64,000 nt of DNA from Leptodontidium sp. MPI-SDFR-AT-0119 (Eukaryota; Ascomycota; Leotiomycetes; Helotiales; Leptodontidiaceae). Below the pieces are notes generated by a model that saw nothing but the letters and a program-made list of their open reading frames with translations, had not been told where the DNA came from and made no database searches. Shown piece after piece: positions 33,685-44,408 of the stretch (positions are counted from its first letter, which is position 1; each line of letters opens with the position of its first letter). The stretch is from positions 3,782,001 through 3,846,000 of the forward strand of contig JAHLEZ010000001.1 of assembly GCA_020726505.1 (NCBI GenBank), written 5' to 3'. A program made the position numbers and the translations under genes.

Positions 33685-34974
33685 CTAGTACCCTTGTCTT
33701 TCCTTTGGCGCATAACACTCCTCAAGATACGCGATATCCTCTTTGCTCAACTTTCCTGAGCTTGCAAAAGCCACGGCTTGAACAGCCTGATCGATCCTCT
33801 CTTTGCTGCTCAGTCCGATAATCGGATTGACCTTGTCCTTACTCAAGCACCAAGCGGTGGCAATGGTAGTCATGGAAACTCCGTGCTTTTTTGCAATCTC
33901 CTCAACCCTACCAATGACTTGCTTGTCGATCTCGTTCTCCTTGGAGCGGATCATGTTGTTGAGATACGCATCGGTCTTCTCACGCTTCGTGGTTCGATCC
34001 GTGAATGGGCGGGCTAGAGCACCACGAGCAATTGGCGACCAGGGAATGAGTCCGACGCCAGCATCCCGGCAATATGGGATCATTTCACGTTCTGTTGCAT
34101 TCCGTCAGAAATAAGTTCTCAAATGGAGTGGCGACATGACTGCAAGAGAAGTTACATACCTTCCTCGCGGTAGATCAGGTTGTAATAATTTTGCATCGAG
34201 ACGAAGGTATGCCATCCTTTCTTGTCCGCGATATTTTGAAGACTCTGGAACTCCCAGGCTGCCATCTAATTTCTGTAAGCTCTTGCGTTTTGTAAATTAA
34301 TGGGAATGTATTTACACTGCTAGCACCAATATACCTGACCTTTCCACTCTCGACTGTGATGATTGGGGAGTCAGCAATTAATTGTTTACACTTGTCTCCG
34401 GAGTACGTTTAGGAGTGAAGAACTCGCGAGACAGTCAAGAAGTAGGAAATAGCCACTGCCCAAACAACATACCGACATCATTCAGCGCCTTCATGATCTC
34501 TTCTCTTGGCGTCTCTCGATCAAGTCTGTGAATTTGCAAAACATCGATGTATGTTCCCAATCTTTCAACACTCTTGTCGACGGCATCTAGGATATGCTTT
34601 CTGCTTAGTCCCTGCCTGTTGACGAAATCGCCATCGTTGATTGAAGCGGCAGAAATCGGTGGCTGCGAGCCATCCTCCGCCACTCCGAAGTAGCATTTGC
34701 TCAGAATGACGACCTTGTTGCGGGGAATTTTGTACTGCTTGAGAGCTTTTCCAATGATCTGTTCCGAGAGACCGTTGGAGTAGATATCTGCGGTGTCCCA
34801 TGTGTTGAGGCCAACGTCATAGGCGTGTTTGAGGAGTGGGAGAGCTTCGGCTTCCTCAATGACCCATTCTTGCCATTTGCTGCTTCCAAATGACATGCAT
34901 CCAAAGATGACCTTGGAGATCTTAAGACCCGAGTTACCCAGGCGGGCGTATTCCATCTTCGTAACAGCAGACAT
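33685..34974 (-). CDS. Aldo-keto reductase, 350 aa
   Basis: This is an NADPH-dependent reductase of the AKR superfamily, TIM-barrel type, resembling fungal enzymes annotated as versiconal hemiacetal acetate reductase or YakC-like. Exons (complement): 34974-34473, 34353-34316, 34265-34160 and 34091-33685. The joins restore LNDVVESGKVRYIGASSMAAWEFQ and LIYREEEREMIPYCRDAGVG, both typical of the family. The catalytic tetrad is visible: Asp and Tyr in WDTADIYSNG, Lys in VILSKCYF and His in DVLQIHRLD. The cofactor-binding C-terminal part is PIIGLSSKERIDQAVQAV. The length is normal. The 38-nt second exon is a miniature exon. No pathway is assigned. Confidence 0.94.
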
Positions 34975-35543
34975 GTTGTTGGCGGTGTTGATGTACTGTA
35001 AGTGTTTTGCGACTTTTGTTTCGTGAATGAATGGCTGTTGGCTTGGAAGTTTGAAATGGATGGGACAGGAGATAACTTGTAAGAATTGCTGAAAGCCAAA
35101 AAAAGTTTAGATAACCTCTATGACGATGATCTCAAGTCCGACAATCCTTGCTATGCTTAGAAATTGTAACGTCTACCACTTTCAGTACTTTGCCTGGATG
35201 ACGATGCACCGTAATTAAAACCGAGCAGTTGCTACCCCCGCCCTTCTTGCTCTGAAGCTCCCCACTTTGCGAGGTGCATTAACTCCAACTTAAATCCGGA
35301 GAATCCGTGGAAGATATCTCGGCAATAATTTAGTAGGTTGCTCCCACTTAAGGAAATGGTGCAGTAGGTACTTGTCCATAAGCAAAAGTTATTTTGGATT
35401 GGTCGTCGGTTAGGCTGTGGTCCACCCTTCATAGACTTCATCGATGTTTTGTGGGTGGGCACCAGATGTTTGCATTTCAAAACTCACACATTTCGATAAT
35501 ATCGGAGTCTTCAAAAAATTCCCCGTTCTCATGAGTGGTCATC
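34975..35543. other. Intergenic, nothing recognised
   Basis: This is the promoter side of the aldo-keto reductase and the 3' side of NCS6. No coding or RNA signal is seen. Confidence 0.45.
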
Positions 35544-36842
35544 CTAACCTGCTGCTAGCGCTATGCCCTCCATCTTCCGCCTCAAAGTTGAACTTTCCTC
35601 GTCCTCAACATCTATCTCGATTTCCATCTTTGGACGGTTCTTGTTCAAACCCTCTAACAACATGCATGCCTTGCAGATATCCTGACTTGACATGTAGCCA
35701 CAGTTCTTGCATGTGCCCAATACCTGTCGAGTGAGCTTCTTGCCAAGCTCCTGTTTTACACCACTTCGGTTCTCTTTCTTCCCGTTCGTTCTGTCGTGTC
35801 GCTGACCATCTGTGACTTTTGATGGCAAAGAAGTGACATCCATTTCTCGGGTTGAAGATTCTTCATCCTCCTGCAACTTCTTCTCCATGTCAGCCATCTC
35901 TCCTCCACTTGTCCGGCCATTAACACTCCCGCAGCCACCAGCGCCTTCTTCTTCGCCATCAGCACTTGACAACGAAACTTTCTGGCTCCTGCATTGGCTG
36001 ATTCCCGTAACTTCTTCTGGGACAAGCTTCGCCATGTCCTCGCCACTGCGGACGACATCCAGAATAGCACTTGGTCGCACTCGCTCCAAGCTCTTGATCA
36101 GCGTCCTTGCGCTACCTCTGAAAGCTTCTGGACTATATATGCATTCGGTGCTGAAGTAATCGAGCTTCTTGTGGTGTGCGTACAACACAATTTCTTTCTC
36201 GTATGCGTACTTCAGAGGCTTGCTCCGTCTGACTTCGCTCGTTTCGTCGCCCGTCACTATGCTCGTACTTCGTGCCAGCCGGGGCAAATCGCCTCGCAAA
36301 AGATTCATCAAAATTGTCTCAGCCACGTCGTCTGCGTTATGTCCAGTCACCACATGTTTGATTCCCAGCATTTTCGCCCCTCTATCCAAAGCCTGCCTTC
36401 GAAATACCCCACAGTATGTGCAGTTCCCTTTCTTGCCGATGGTTTCCACGACTTGGTCCATTGTCCATCCGTAAAGCTCATCGTATCCCACTATCTTCAG
36501 TTCCATGTCGTATTGGGTGGCATTTCTCTTGACAGTTTCGAGGGAGTCATCTCGGTAGCCTCTGATCCCTTCGTCGATACTAAGTAACACCAAGTCCAAA
36601 CCATAATTGTAACGCTCGTTCAGAGTCTTTAATACCGAGGCCAGCACAGTGGAGTCCTTGCCGCCAGATGCGCCTATTGCGATTCGGTCTCCTGGAGAGA
36701 AAAGTCTCGTGGTTGTGATCGTGTGGTGAATTTCCTCTTCGAAAATTGCGATAAAACAGGGCTTGCAAAGCTTTTGAGCGTTCTTTGGTCGGATGATGAG
36801 AGCTCTCGCAGTCCTGCAAATGGCACATAGAGAAGGCGCCAT
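35544..36842 (-). CDS. NCS6: Cytoplasmic tRNA 2-thiolation protein Ncs6/Ctu1, 432 aa
   Basis: Together with Ncs2/Ctu2 this enzyme thiolates the wobble uridine (mcm5s2U34) of Lys, Glu and Gln tRNAs, with sulfur from Urm1. It is a single exon. Features in order: N-terminal zinc-type cysteines (CAICRTA and CKPCF), the ATP-binding PP-loop [24 protein letters not shown] with the conserved Cys pair, and [20 protein letters not shown]. The [16 protein letters not shown] and [13 protein letters not shown] blocks follow. The C-terminal zinc motif [22 protein letters not shown] is preceded by an acidic/Gly/Ser insert of roughly 100 residues that makes the protein longer than yeast Ncs6. It shares a short divergent promoter with the eL8 gene. 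Confidence 0.96.
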   Translation of the reverse strand: MAPSLCAICRTARALIIRPKNAQKLCKPCFIAIFEEEIHHTITTTRLFSPGDRIAIGASGGKDSTVLASVLKTLNERYNYGLDLVLLSIDEGIRGYRDDSLETVKRNATQYDMELKIVGYDELYGWTMDQVVETIGKKGNCTYCGVFRRQALDRGAKMLGIKHVVTGHNADDVAETILMNLLRGDLPRLARSTSIVTGDETSEVRRSKPLKYAYEKEIVLYAHHKKLDYFSTECIYSPEAFRGSARTLIKSLERVRPSAILDVVRSGEDMAKLVPEEVTGISQCRSQKVSLSSADGEEEGAGGCGSVNGRTSGGEMADMEKKLQEDEESSTREMDVTSLPSKVTDGQRHDRTNGKKENRSGVKQELGKKLTRQVLGTCKNCGYMSSQDICKACMLLEGLNKNRPKMEIEIDVEDEESSTLRRKMEGIALAAG

Positions 36843-37099
36843 CTTGTATGAATGTGAATGCTCAACATGTAAATTTGAAGTGTCTTTGGTGGGGTAGAAT
36901 TACAGTCACCCAAATAAAATGGAAGCAAACAAGTCAAACATACATGACACGTGACCATTCACCTGAGCTAGAGATGCCAAGATTTTTAGCGTTGCTGGCG
37001 CCCACCACACTTTGAATTGATAATTTTCAGAATCTTCTTTTGAATCCATCGACAACCACTACGACAAAATCGCTCCACCAACGCAGCGATCCGATCAAG
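36843..37099. promoter_or_regulatory. Bidirectional promoter of NCS6 and RPL8
   Basis: Only 257 bp separate the two start codons, so the genes share this region. A CACGTGAC element is at 36948-36955, and CACGTG is the classic bHLH/Cbf1-type site. Pairing a ribosomal protein gene with a tRNA-modification gene suggests possible co-expression of translation components; that is an inference. Confidence 0.6.
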
Positions 37100-38185
37100 A
37101 TGGTAAGCTATTGATACATCCTCAACTCAATGAAGTGATACGACTCGCCGCCACTCTCGTTCCTCTACGAGCAATCGCACGTCGAGATGTGTATTCCATC
37201 AATTACCTGAGGGTATTGATGATGATTTGGCTTGAGCTTCATCTGTGCAGAAATGCCAGTGGAGTCTCTTTAGAGTTCAAAGAAGATTATTAGTGAACAT
37301 ATTCGCTGATGTCTTCTTTTCTCAATGATAGCCTCCTAAACCAGGAAAGAAGGCTGCTCCAGCCCCGTTCCCCCAGTCTAAGGCTGGTGCAGGATCGAAG
37401 AAGGCCCCAAAGGTATGTAAATCTCCATCTTCTATTTTACCCCTTGTCCCTTGTGTCAATCTAACGGGCTTCAGAACCCTCTCATCGAGAAGCGCACCCG
37501 CAACTTCGGTATCGGTCAAGACATCCAACCACGTAGAAACCTGTCGCGCATGGTGAAGTGGCCTGAGTATGTCCGCCTACAACGCCAAAAGAAGATCCTC
37601 AACCTCCGCCTGAAGGTCCCACCTGCGATCGCCCAATTCCAAAACGTCCTCGACCGCAACACCGCCGCTCAAGCCTTCAAGCTTCTTAACAAGTACCGCC
37701 CAGAGAGCAAGACCGAGAAGAAGGAGAGACTCGTCAAGGAGGCTACTGCCATCAAGGAGGGAAAGAAGAAGGAGGATGTCAGCAAGAAGCCATACGCCGC
37801 CAAGTACGGTCTCAACCACGTTGTCGGCTTGATCGAGAACAAGAAGGCCTCCCTTGTCCTCATCCCTAACGATGTTGACCCCATCGAGTTGGTTATCTTC
37901 CTCCCAGCACTCTGCCGCAAGATGGGCGTCCCATACGCCATCATCAAGGGCAAGGCCAGACTCGGCACGGTCGTCCACAAGAAGACCGCTGCTGTTCTTG
38001 CTTTGACCGAGGTCCGCTCCGAGGACAAGACTGAGCTCTCCAAGTTGGTTCAAGCCATCAAGGAGGGTTACGCCGAGAAGTACGAAGAGGCCAAGAGACA
38101 CTGGGGTGGTGGTATCATGGGTGCTAAGGCTGTTGCTCGTACCGAGAAGAAGCGCAAGGCCCTTGAGAGCGCTATCAAGATCTAA
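37100..38185 (+). CDS. RPL8: 60S ribosomal protein L8 (eL8), 264 aa
   Basis: This is a structural protein of the large ribosomal subunit (eL8; yeast Rpl8, human RPL7a). Exons are 37100-37102, 37332-37412 and 37475-38185. The first coding exon is just the ATG, followed by a 229-nt intron, a common design in fungal ribosomal protein genes. The mature frame begins [17 protein letters not shown] and continues [19 protein letters not shown] and [20 protein letters not shown]. The L7Ae-type RNA-binding fold is present ([40 protein letters not shown]). It ends in a basic tail. The length is exactly as expected. Codon use is strongly biased to C-ending codons, as in highly expressed genes. Confidence 0.98.
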
Positions 38186-39491
38186 ATGTCTTCTTGATGC
38201 ATTTGTCTTTGGCGTTTTTATGATATTATGGCTCTGGAAGGATTGTAGCTAGGCGCAAACAAAAATCCGGCTGATGATACCATACTTGGGACTTTTTCGA
38301 ACATTCTGAACTCTCTCCTCATTGGCCCACGTGAACCATCGTCTGATCTTGTCAAACATCATATTCCAACTCACCCACATCCTGCAGGTCACAACATATG
38401 GCCGAGACATTCTCTGCTTTGGCTCTCTGCAACTACACACCAGTCAGCAACACATTTTTCTCATGGTAGCGACTCAGGTTATTCCAGATTGCATATCTCT
38501 CCCAACTCCCAAGCTTCTGGGGAAGTCCCAAGATAGCAAAGATCTCAAACCTGTTTCATACTTCTTACTGCCAGTCATGCTTAAATCCTCTGGTGTCCTT
38601 TGGCAATTTCAGCGGTCAGTTGCCGGCCTTGATCGACAACAGGGATCGTCCAATCAATAACTGGAAGATCAAAGTTGTTGTTGCTGCTCGCTTGGCCGAA
38701 CCATATTCTATTTGGCAACTGAGAAATTCCAACAACATCATCCTTTTTCCGATTTTTCCGCTGAGATAATGAGCTGAGGAACGGGCCGACGAGCTGCGAA
38801 AAAATTCTCCCCCAGCAGATGCGATGAGGCATTTGATGCACGATCGAGTGGCTGCCAGCCATACTCGTTGATGAGTGGTGAGCAGGGGCTTCTGGAAGGA
38901 TGTCTCGGGTCCCATCTCCTCGAGTCCTCATGCCTGTCTGCCCCCGTCCTGTTGAGTGTCCCACGTTCGAAGTCACATCTCCAGCGCCACCAATAATCCG
39001 CCGAAGGCTAAGTGTCCCAACATGGCATTTGGGTGACTCTCGGACAGATCCGTGAGACGTAGGACTCGTTTGATGTCTCCCACTCCCGACAGGGGCATCT
39101 CCGACCCCCTCGAGCTGTCTCCCCTCCCTCATATACTCGTCCTTCTCCCCATCTGGCCATCATCGTACGATATCCAAAAAGACCTCCACTCCATCTCCAT
39201 CTCCGCGACCCCATCGTCATCAGCTCACCCTCTTCTGTCTTTCTGCAAGATTACCTACCCACCCTACCCTAGTTCCCCGCGATAAGGCCCTTATCTATTT
39301 GACAGGCCTTGGCTCCCGCGGACTAAAGACATTCACACAAATCACAGCTCGCGCCAATTCCAATTCAACAACGATCGCCCTTTCCTCAAAAATATTCCAA
39401 CAGTTCGAGTGGAATTGACTTTTACCTTCTCCCGCTACCAATCCTTCGATTCAACTGTCTATATTATTTTTACCCTATCAATTTACTTGCA
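38186..39491. other. 1.3-kb intergenic region
   Basis: This lies between two plus-strand genes: the 3' end of RPL8 and a long promoter/leader of the carbonic anhydrase gene. There is a CACGTG at 38328-38333 and pyrimidine-rich stretches from about 39110 to 39260. No gene is seen. Confidence 0.5.
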
Positions 39492-40474
39492 ATGGGCTCC
39501 AATCGTAAGAGCATCCTCTCACCGCCGACTTCCTCTACTTCCTCTCCCTCTTATTCTTTTCCATCATGTTTCCTCGAAGAGCGGAAGCAGCAGAATGAAA
39601 TTGAAAGTCAAGACGATACTAACGAGTTGTTACTCGAATTAGAAAGAAACACATTCGAATACGCCCTGAAGTCCAACGAGGCATGGGCAAACTACAAAGG
39701 CCATCAGAACCCCGCGTTCTTCGAGAAGCTGGCCAGCGGGCAGAGTCCCTCTATCCGTACGTTGCCTCTCTTACTTCTCATGATCCAATGCATTCATTGC
39801 ATGCAGTCAGCCCTGGATGACCTCTCTACGAATTCTCGCCGTGCAACATTGAGGAATCTTGGCTGATATTTTACCTACTCATAGTCTGGCTTGGCTGCTC
39901 TGATTCTCGCGTACCGGAAACTACACTTCTGGGCTTGCAACCTGGTGATGTCTTCGTGCACCGCAACATTGCGAATATTATCTCACCGACGGATATCAAC
40001 TCGATGGCCGTGATTGAATATGCAGTCGTACACCTGAAAGTCCAACACATTGTCCTGTGCGGCCATACATGCTGTGGAGGAGCGGGAGCTGCACTTGGAA
40101 ATGCTAGAGTTGGTGGGGTCATTGATGCTTGGATCACGCCGCTGAGATCGTTGCGCAAGACCAATGAGGCAGAACTTAAGGCCTTGGGTGATGATGGGAA
40201 GAAGGCCGTCAGGCTTGCAGAGTTGAACGTCGAGATGGGAGTTGGCAATTTGATGAGCAGTTGGTTTGTCGAGGAAGCTATCAAGGAGAGGGGACTCACT
40301 GTGCACGGTGTGCTCTACGACGTTGCTTGCGGCAAGATCAGGGATCTGCAGGTCGGCACTACTGGAAAGGGTACTTTCTCGGGCTCGTCCGCTCAAGAGC
40401 AAGGAGAGCTTGTCAAGGGCAACCATGGCATGTTGGTTTTCAGCGGGGATGTGGCTACGATGGCGATGAGGTAA
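39492..40474 (+). CDS. Beta-class carbonic anhydrase, up to 284 aa
   Basis: This zinc enzyme interconverts CO2 and bicarbonate and is needed in fungi at ambient CO2. Exons are 39492-39756 and 39885-40474, with a 128-nt intron; the join gives SPSILWLGCSDSRVPETT. Zinc ligands are the Cys of CSDSR and the His and Cys of CGHTCCGG; the Asp/Arg dyad of SDSR is also present. PGDVFVHRNIANI and VVHLKVQHIVLCGHT are typical. The first about 48 residues are a Ser-rich, acidic extension without a match. A donor-like CGTAAGAG right after the fourth codon and later AGs leave open a further intron that would shorten the N-terminus. No clear mitochondrial presequence is seen. Confidence 0.94.
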
Positions 40475-41077
40475 CATAGGGAGTGAACATTAGCAAGTGC
40501 TGCATTTGTAGATTGCAAGATCGAGCGTATTGAGAACGGATACCCTGATTTTAACTGGTGGGAAGGTTATTTGAAAAAGCGGCAGGCTCAGCGGGTTTGC
40601 CTGAAGCCAGGCGTTCAGATGACATGATTCCTCACTCACATCTTGGATGGAAAGGAAACGGGGAGTTTACCAAATCGCATTTTAAATTCAATTCGTTCAT
40701 TGTCTTCTCATTTTTTGTGCTTGCCCTATGGTCTATCTCGGTTCACCCGACCACTAAGGATGTTTCTCTTACAGTTATGCTGATATGGGTATCTGGCGAG
40801 CGTGATGTCCTGCAGACAACATCTCATCTTCCCAATATCGCAACTGGCATCTACCACCCCGACGCCAGATCTCGATATTTCCCGACAGTGGATCTAATCC
40901 TTTTGGTATCATTCCATACATCTCGTAGCCCGTCAAACGTGGCGACAATCGTAATCTAACAACGTTTCTTTCCATTTCCATTTTCGTCCCGGTCATCCGA
41001 GCACCACGTTACTCCTCGGCATGAGCACCGGGTTTGCCTCTGCAGCTTTGATATTGATATCATATTACTTCAACGGC
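40475..41077. other. Convergent 3' intergenic region
   Basis: This lies between the carbonic anhydrase (plus) and the ornithine cyclodeaminase-like gene (minus). No supported feature is present. Confidence 0.45.
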
Positions 41078-42554
41078 TCAGAAGTTCTGCACTGTCGTTC
41101 CGATGTTCTTAGCTCTGGCAAGCTTGATGACCTCGCCTCCGACCACGAGATCCATCAGTCCCATACCAACGCTCTTGTAGATGACGTTTCCGTTGCTCAA
41201 CCATCTGCTCATTTGGTCCTCCCTCTCGGTTTGCTCTTTCTTCTTCCTACCGCCTTGTGAAGAGACGCTGGCACTTCTTGAGGAGCGCAAGGAGAATGAG
41301 GGCTTGCGGTTCAAAGTGAACGAGGACTTCCTGGATGGACTTCTCGAGGAGGATCCAGGATTATCGATGCTCGAATCACCGAAAATCTTAGACATACTCT
41401 TAACTCCATCTAGTGATATTGACAATTCATTAACGGAGCTAGGTGGGCTGTCCTCGATCGGCGAGTCGTCATCGTGGGGGTGCATCAGGTCCAGCATAAC
41501 GAGTTCTCCAATTTCCACCGTCCGGTCTGATCTGACGCCAGCTTGGACCAATTCGCCTGCTTCTTTGAGGCATTCAAGAGTATCGACGACAATAACGCCA
41601 CCTTCTTCGGCTCGCTTGTGAAAGTGGTGACCAGCTCCATGGACTTTAATGGCCTGTGTAACGACCTCCGGCGGGACCTCAATCATATGTGGCTTGTAAC
41701 TCCCGATGGCTATGATGAGACGAGGCCGCATTCTGCCCTCCGTGTTTGTCAAGATAGTGTGGTCGAATAGTGGTTCCGTCGCTGGCGTCGTACAAATGAT
41801 CATGTCAGAAGCTCGAAGTCGTTGCTTCAGGATTCTGTCGATCTCAGTGTACTTCAACGAAGCCAAGTCGAACTGTGTGTCCATCCAGCCCTCAGCTCGC
41901 TTTGTAGCTATGTCATAGGTCACGAAAGATTTCATGATCTTTGCTGCTCGGTCGTTGAAGTCTCGGTTGATGAAGTGAACATTCTTGATTGTTGAACCGC
42001 GAAGGAGAAGAGCCAGCCGGACATGCCAGTATGCTTGCTTTCCCGTTCCAAACACAGTTATAGTCTTGACCTTTGTGCGGCGCAGCATGAGGAGGGAGGA
42101 CGCGAGTGCGGTTCGGAAAGCGGTGATTTCTTCTGCGTTGAGGAAACCAAATGGCTTGCCATTGCTGCCCATGAGCGAAATGGCGCCATAGGGTGTTGCA
42201 TCTGCCTTCTGAGTGTCCGCTGCTTCGGAGTTCGAGGAGGGTGAAGCAAGTGTCACAACTGTATGGGAGTTAATACCTGAGTCTTATGTTAAAGGTGGGA
42301 TACTGAGTCTTACCTTTGATACCAAGGGAGGACGAGCTAATGGACGGCATGAACAAAGTTGTTGTACCGGTGCTAGCTGATTCTATGACTGTGCGCTTTG
42401 GCTGATTGTCTGCGCAAGCACCAGAGTTCGTCGTACCGGTTGCATACTCATGCAAGGAATTCCGCATAGCGATTTGGAGGGTTGCGACATCCTCTTTCGT
42501 TAAGCTATTGAGGACCTCCTTGACATTCTCATCGCTGAGAATAGTGAGGGGCAT
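41078..42554 (-). CDS. Ornithine cyclodeaminase/mu-crystallin family protein, 473 aa
   Basis: Members of this NAD(P)-binding family include ornithine cyclodeaminase, ketimine reductase (mu-crystallin) and opine-type dehydrogenases; the substrate here is not predictable. Exons (complement): 42554-42314 and 42258-41078. The Rossmann motif TVFGTGKQAYWHVRLALLL is clear, as are FINRDFNDRAAKIM, DMIICTTPATEPLF and IIAIGSYKPHMIEVPPEV. Between the Rossmann domain and the last helices (IYKSVGMGLMDLVVGGEVIKLA) there is a Ser/Arg-rich insert of roughly 70 residues (SSSRSPSRKSSFTLNRKPSF and on). It carries several RxxS-type sites and is not part of the fold of bacterial relatives. The start is the first ATG of the frame. 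Confidence 0.88.
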
Positions 42555-43499
42555 GTTGAAGTTTGTGGTTGTATTATTTGGATGTGTTGTAAGTCTTGGG
42601 GTTTAGATGAGACTGGAGCTATCCCATATCCTGAAGAGGTATTCCTTTAAAAGTAATGGGAATGCAAAGAATTTTCCAAAGTCTGCGGACTTATGGCATG
42701 TCGGGTTTTGTCAAGACTTTGTTTCCGAATGCCCAGGAAAAGCCCCAAGCCTTCTGGCCTCGTCCACATTTCGCAAGTGCTTATCTTGCTCTTATCTTAG
42801 CGTCGGCCTAGCGTGTGGATTTCGGGTTTAAGGAATAAAGAGCCTTTGGAACTCTCCTTCACTTGAGAGAGCTTTGATGTTATTTGATGACGTGCATTTG
42901 GGGCTGGTTGTTAGTAAGTAAATAAAGATGATTGCCGCCAGACGGGTCTTAGATATCGTGATATCTCGTAATTAATTCGCTGCCTTAGTGAGCTTCTTGC
43001 ATTCGGGCCAAGGCTCTCTCGTAATGGCCTTGCAGTGGCAGTCCTACGGTTTGTACCGTATTAAATCTGCTTTGGATTATTTACATTCCAAGAAATCCAG
43101 TGTTCAGTTTAGATCTCATGAATGTCGAAATTCGTCATGGAATTTATTTCCAGATCATAGTCAAGCGATATTAACAATTGAACCGAGCTGCTCGCTAACC
43201 CGCCGAATCTATTGTTGACATAATGTACAGGAACGTGTTATTGAGTCCGAGGGTGGCCCTATAATCTCAATTCGACCGGATATAGCACGATATTGAATGG
43301 TTATCCAAATTCTGTGCCTTTGATACCCCTGTCCACCGACTCTAAAGTCAATTAAAGACCAAAATCCTAGCTAAAAACAAAAATATTTGTAAGAGCAGGA
43401 GGTATCATCCTTTTCCGTTCCCCGTTTCACACTAAATTTGTGAATTCAGTAGTAACAATGAAGCAATTTTTCCGTGGTGCATCTGTCTGCAGTAGAACG
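42555..43499. other. Intergenic, nothing recognised
   Basis: This is about 0.95 kb between two minus-strand genes. There is a near-palindrome, AGATATCGTGATATCT, at about 42952-42967. No gene is supported. Confidence 0.45.
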
Positions 43500-44408
43500 C
43501 TATCCTCTGTGCTTCTTAAAAGCTTCTTGAATAGTCATACCCTTAGCTACATCGTCCTTGACTCTATCATCAGCTTCCACAAGGCCAGGCAAGAGCGAGA
43601 TGACTTCCGCAACTCGATCTTGGGGTATCACTATGACCCCATTTGTAACATCACTGAATACAAGGTCTCCGGGTTTGACGATAGTTCCATCGATGTCTAG
43701 AGGCACTTGAACTGCATGAGGTTTGGATTCGGCTCCTGCTCCAACTATCGAGGTGGCTTTGGCCCAGACCTGATAGACTTTAGCATTGTAGCTATGAAAG
43801 GGGAAGGATAGTGCGTCACACAAGCTACTCGAGTCAAAACAAAAGACTGAAGAACGTAAGCTTACAGGGAGACCAGTAGCCTCTAACTCAACAACATCCC
43901 TCGCTCTTCCACTGATGATTACTCCTTTGGCATTTAAAACCTTCATTCGAAGTGCCATAATACCGCCTAAGACAGCACATTTCTGCCCTTCAGGCTGCTT
44001 CATAACCACAATAGTCTCTGGTTGAGTGAGATCCACATAGTGCTTGCCAGATGGGATATTCGCAGCTGGATAGTTTGCGGTAATGCCCGTTTTTGGAGCG
44101 AATAGAACTGTAGAGGCCGGAGCGATGGTGATTTCAGATTTCAAGGACCCAGGAGAAGGAGTGATGTGCTTCAGATCGGATAGGAAGCCCGCATTGGGCA
44201 CTTTCAATTTGAGCAGCGCATCGGCTATGTCGCAGGCTGTGTATTTTTGTAGGGTTTGGAGCTGGTCTTGGGTTGGTTTTGATGTAGCCATGGATCGGAA
44301 TTGTGCCTGGTGGGGAGAGTAGTAGTTTTGGTAAGTTGGGGTCAGGCGGAGGAGATTAAAGGATTGTTTGCAATTTATATAAGCTGCAAGTCTTGGAAGA
44401 GGATACAT
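43500..44408 (-). CDS. RraA-like/4-hydroxy-4-methyl-2-oxoglutarate aldolase family protein, 270 aa
   Basis: This is a swivelling-domain fold shared by class II HMG/CHA aldolases and the RraA RNase-E regulator; fungal members are generally predicted aldolases or oxaloacetate decarboxylases. Exons (complement): 44408-43866 and 43769-43500. The 96-nt intron is stop-free and in frame, so it is easily missed. Splicing it out gives TGLPVWAKATSIVGAGAESK, the expected family block, in place of an extra 32 residues. The GGIMALRMKVLNAKGVIISGRARD segment holds the conserved Gly and Arg-Asp active-site features. The N-terminus MYPLPRLAAYINCKQSFNLLRL is basic and amphipathic, like a mitochondrial presequence. 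Translation from the Met at 44291 (MATSKPTQ) would give a cytosolic form. Confidence 0.88.
   Translation of the reverse strand: MYPLPRLAAYINCKQSFNLLRLTPTYQNYYSPHQAQFRSMATSKPTQDQLQTLQKYTACDIADALLKLKVPNAGFLSDLKHITPSPGSLKSEITIAPASTVLFAPKTGITANYPAANIPSGKHYVDLTQPETIVVMKQPEGQKCAVLGGIMALRMKVLNAKGVIISGRARDVVELEATGLPVSLRSSVFCFDSSSLCDALSFPFHSYNAKVYQVWAKATSIVGAGAESKPHAVQVPLDIDGTIVKPGDLVFSDVTNGVIVIPQDRVAEVISLLPGLVEADDRVKDDVAKGMTIQEAFKKHRG

Noticed and set aside
37217..37309. Possible box C/D snoRNA in RPL8 intron 1 (TGATGA at 37217-37225, CTGA at 37306-37309)
   Set aside because: The flanking bases do not form the required terminal stem and no guide complementarity was evident; ribosomal protein introns often host snoRNAs but this one is not convincing.
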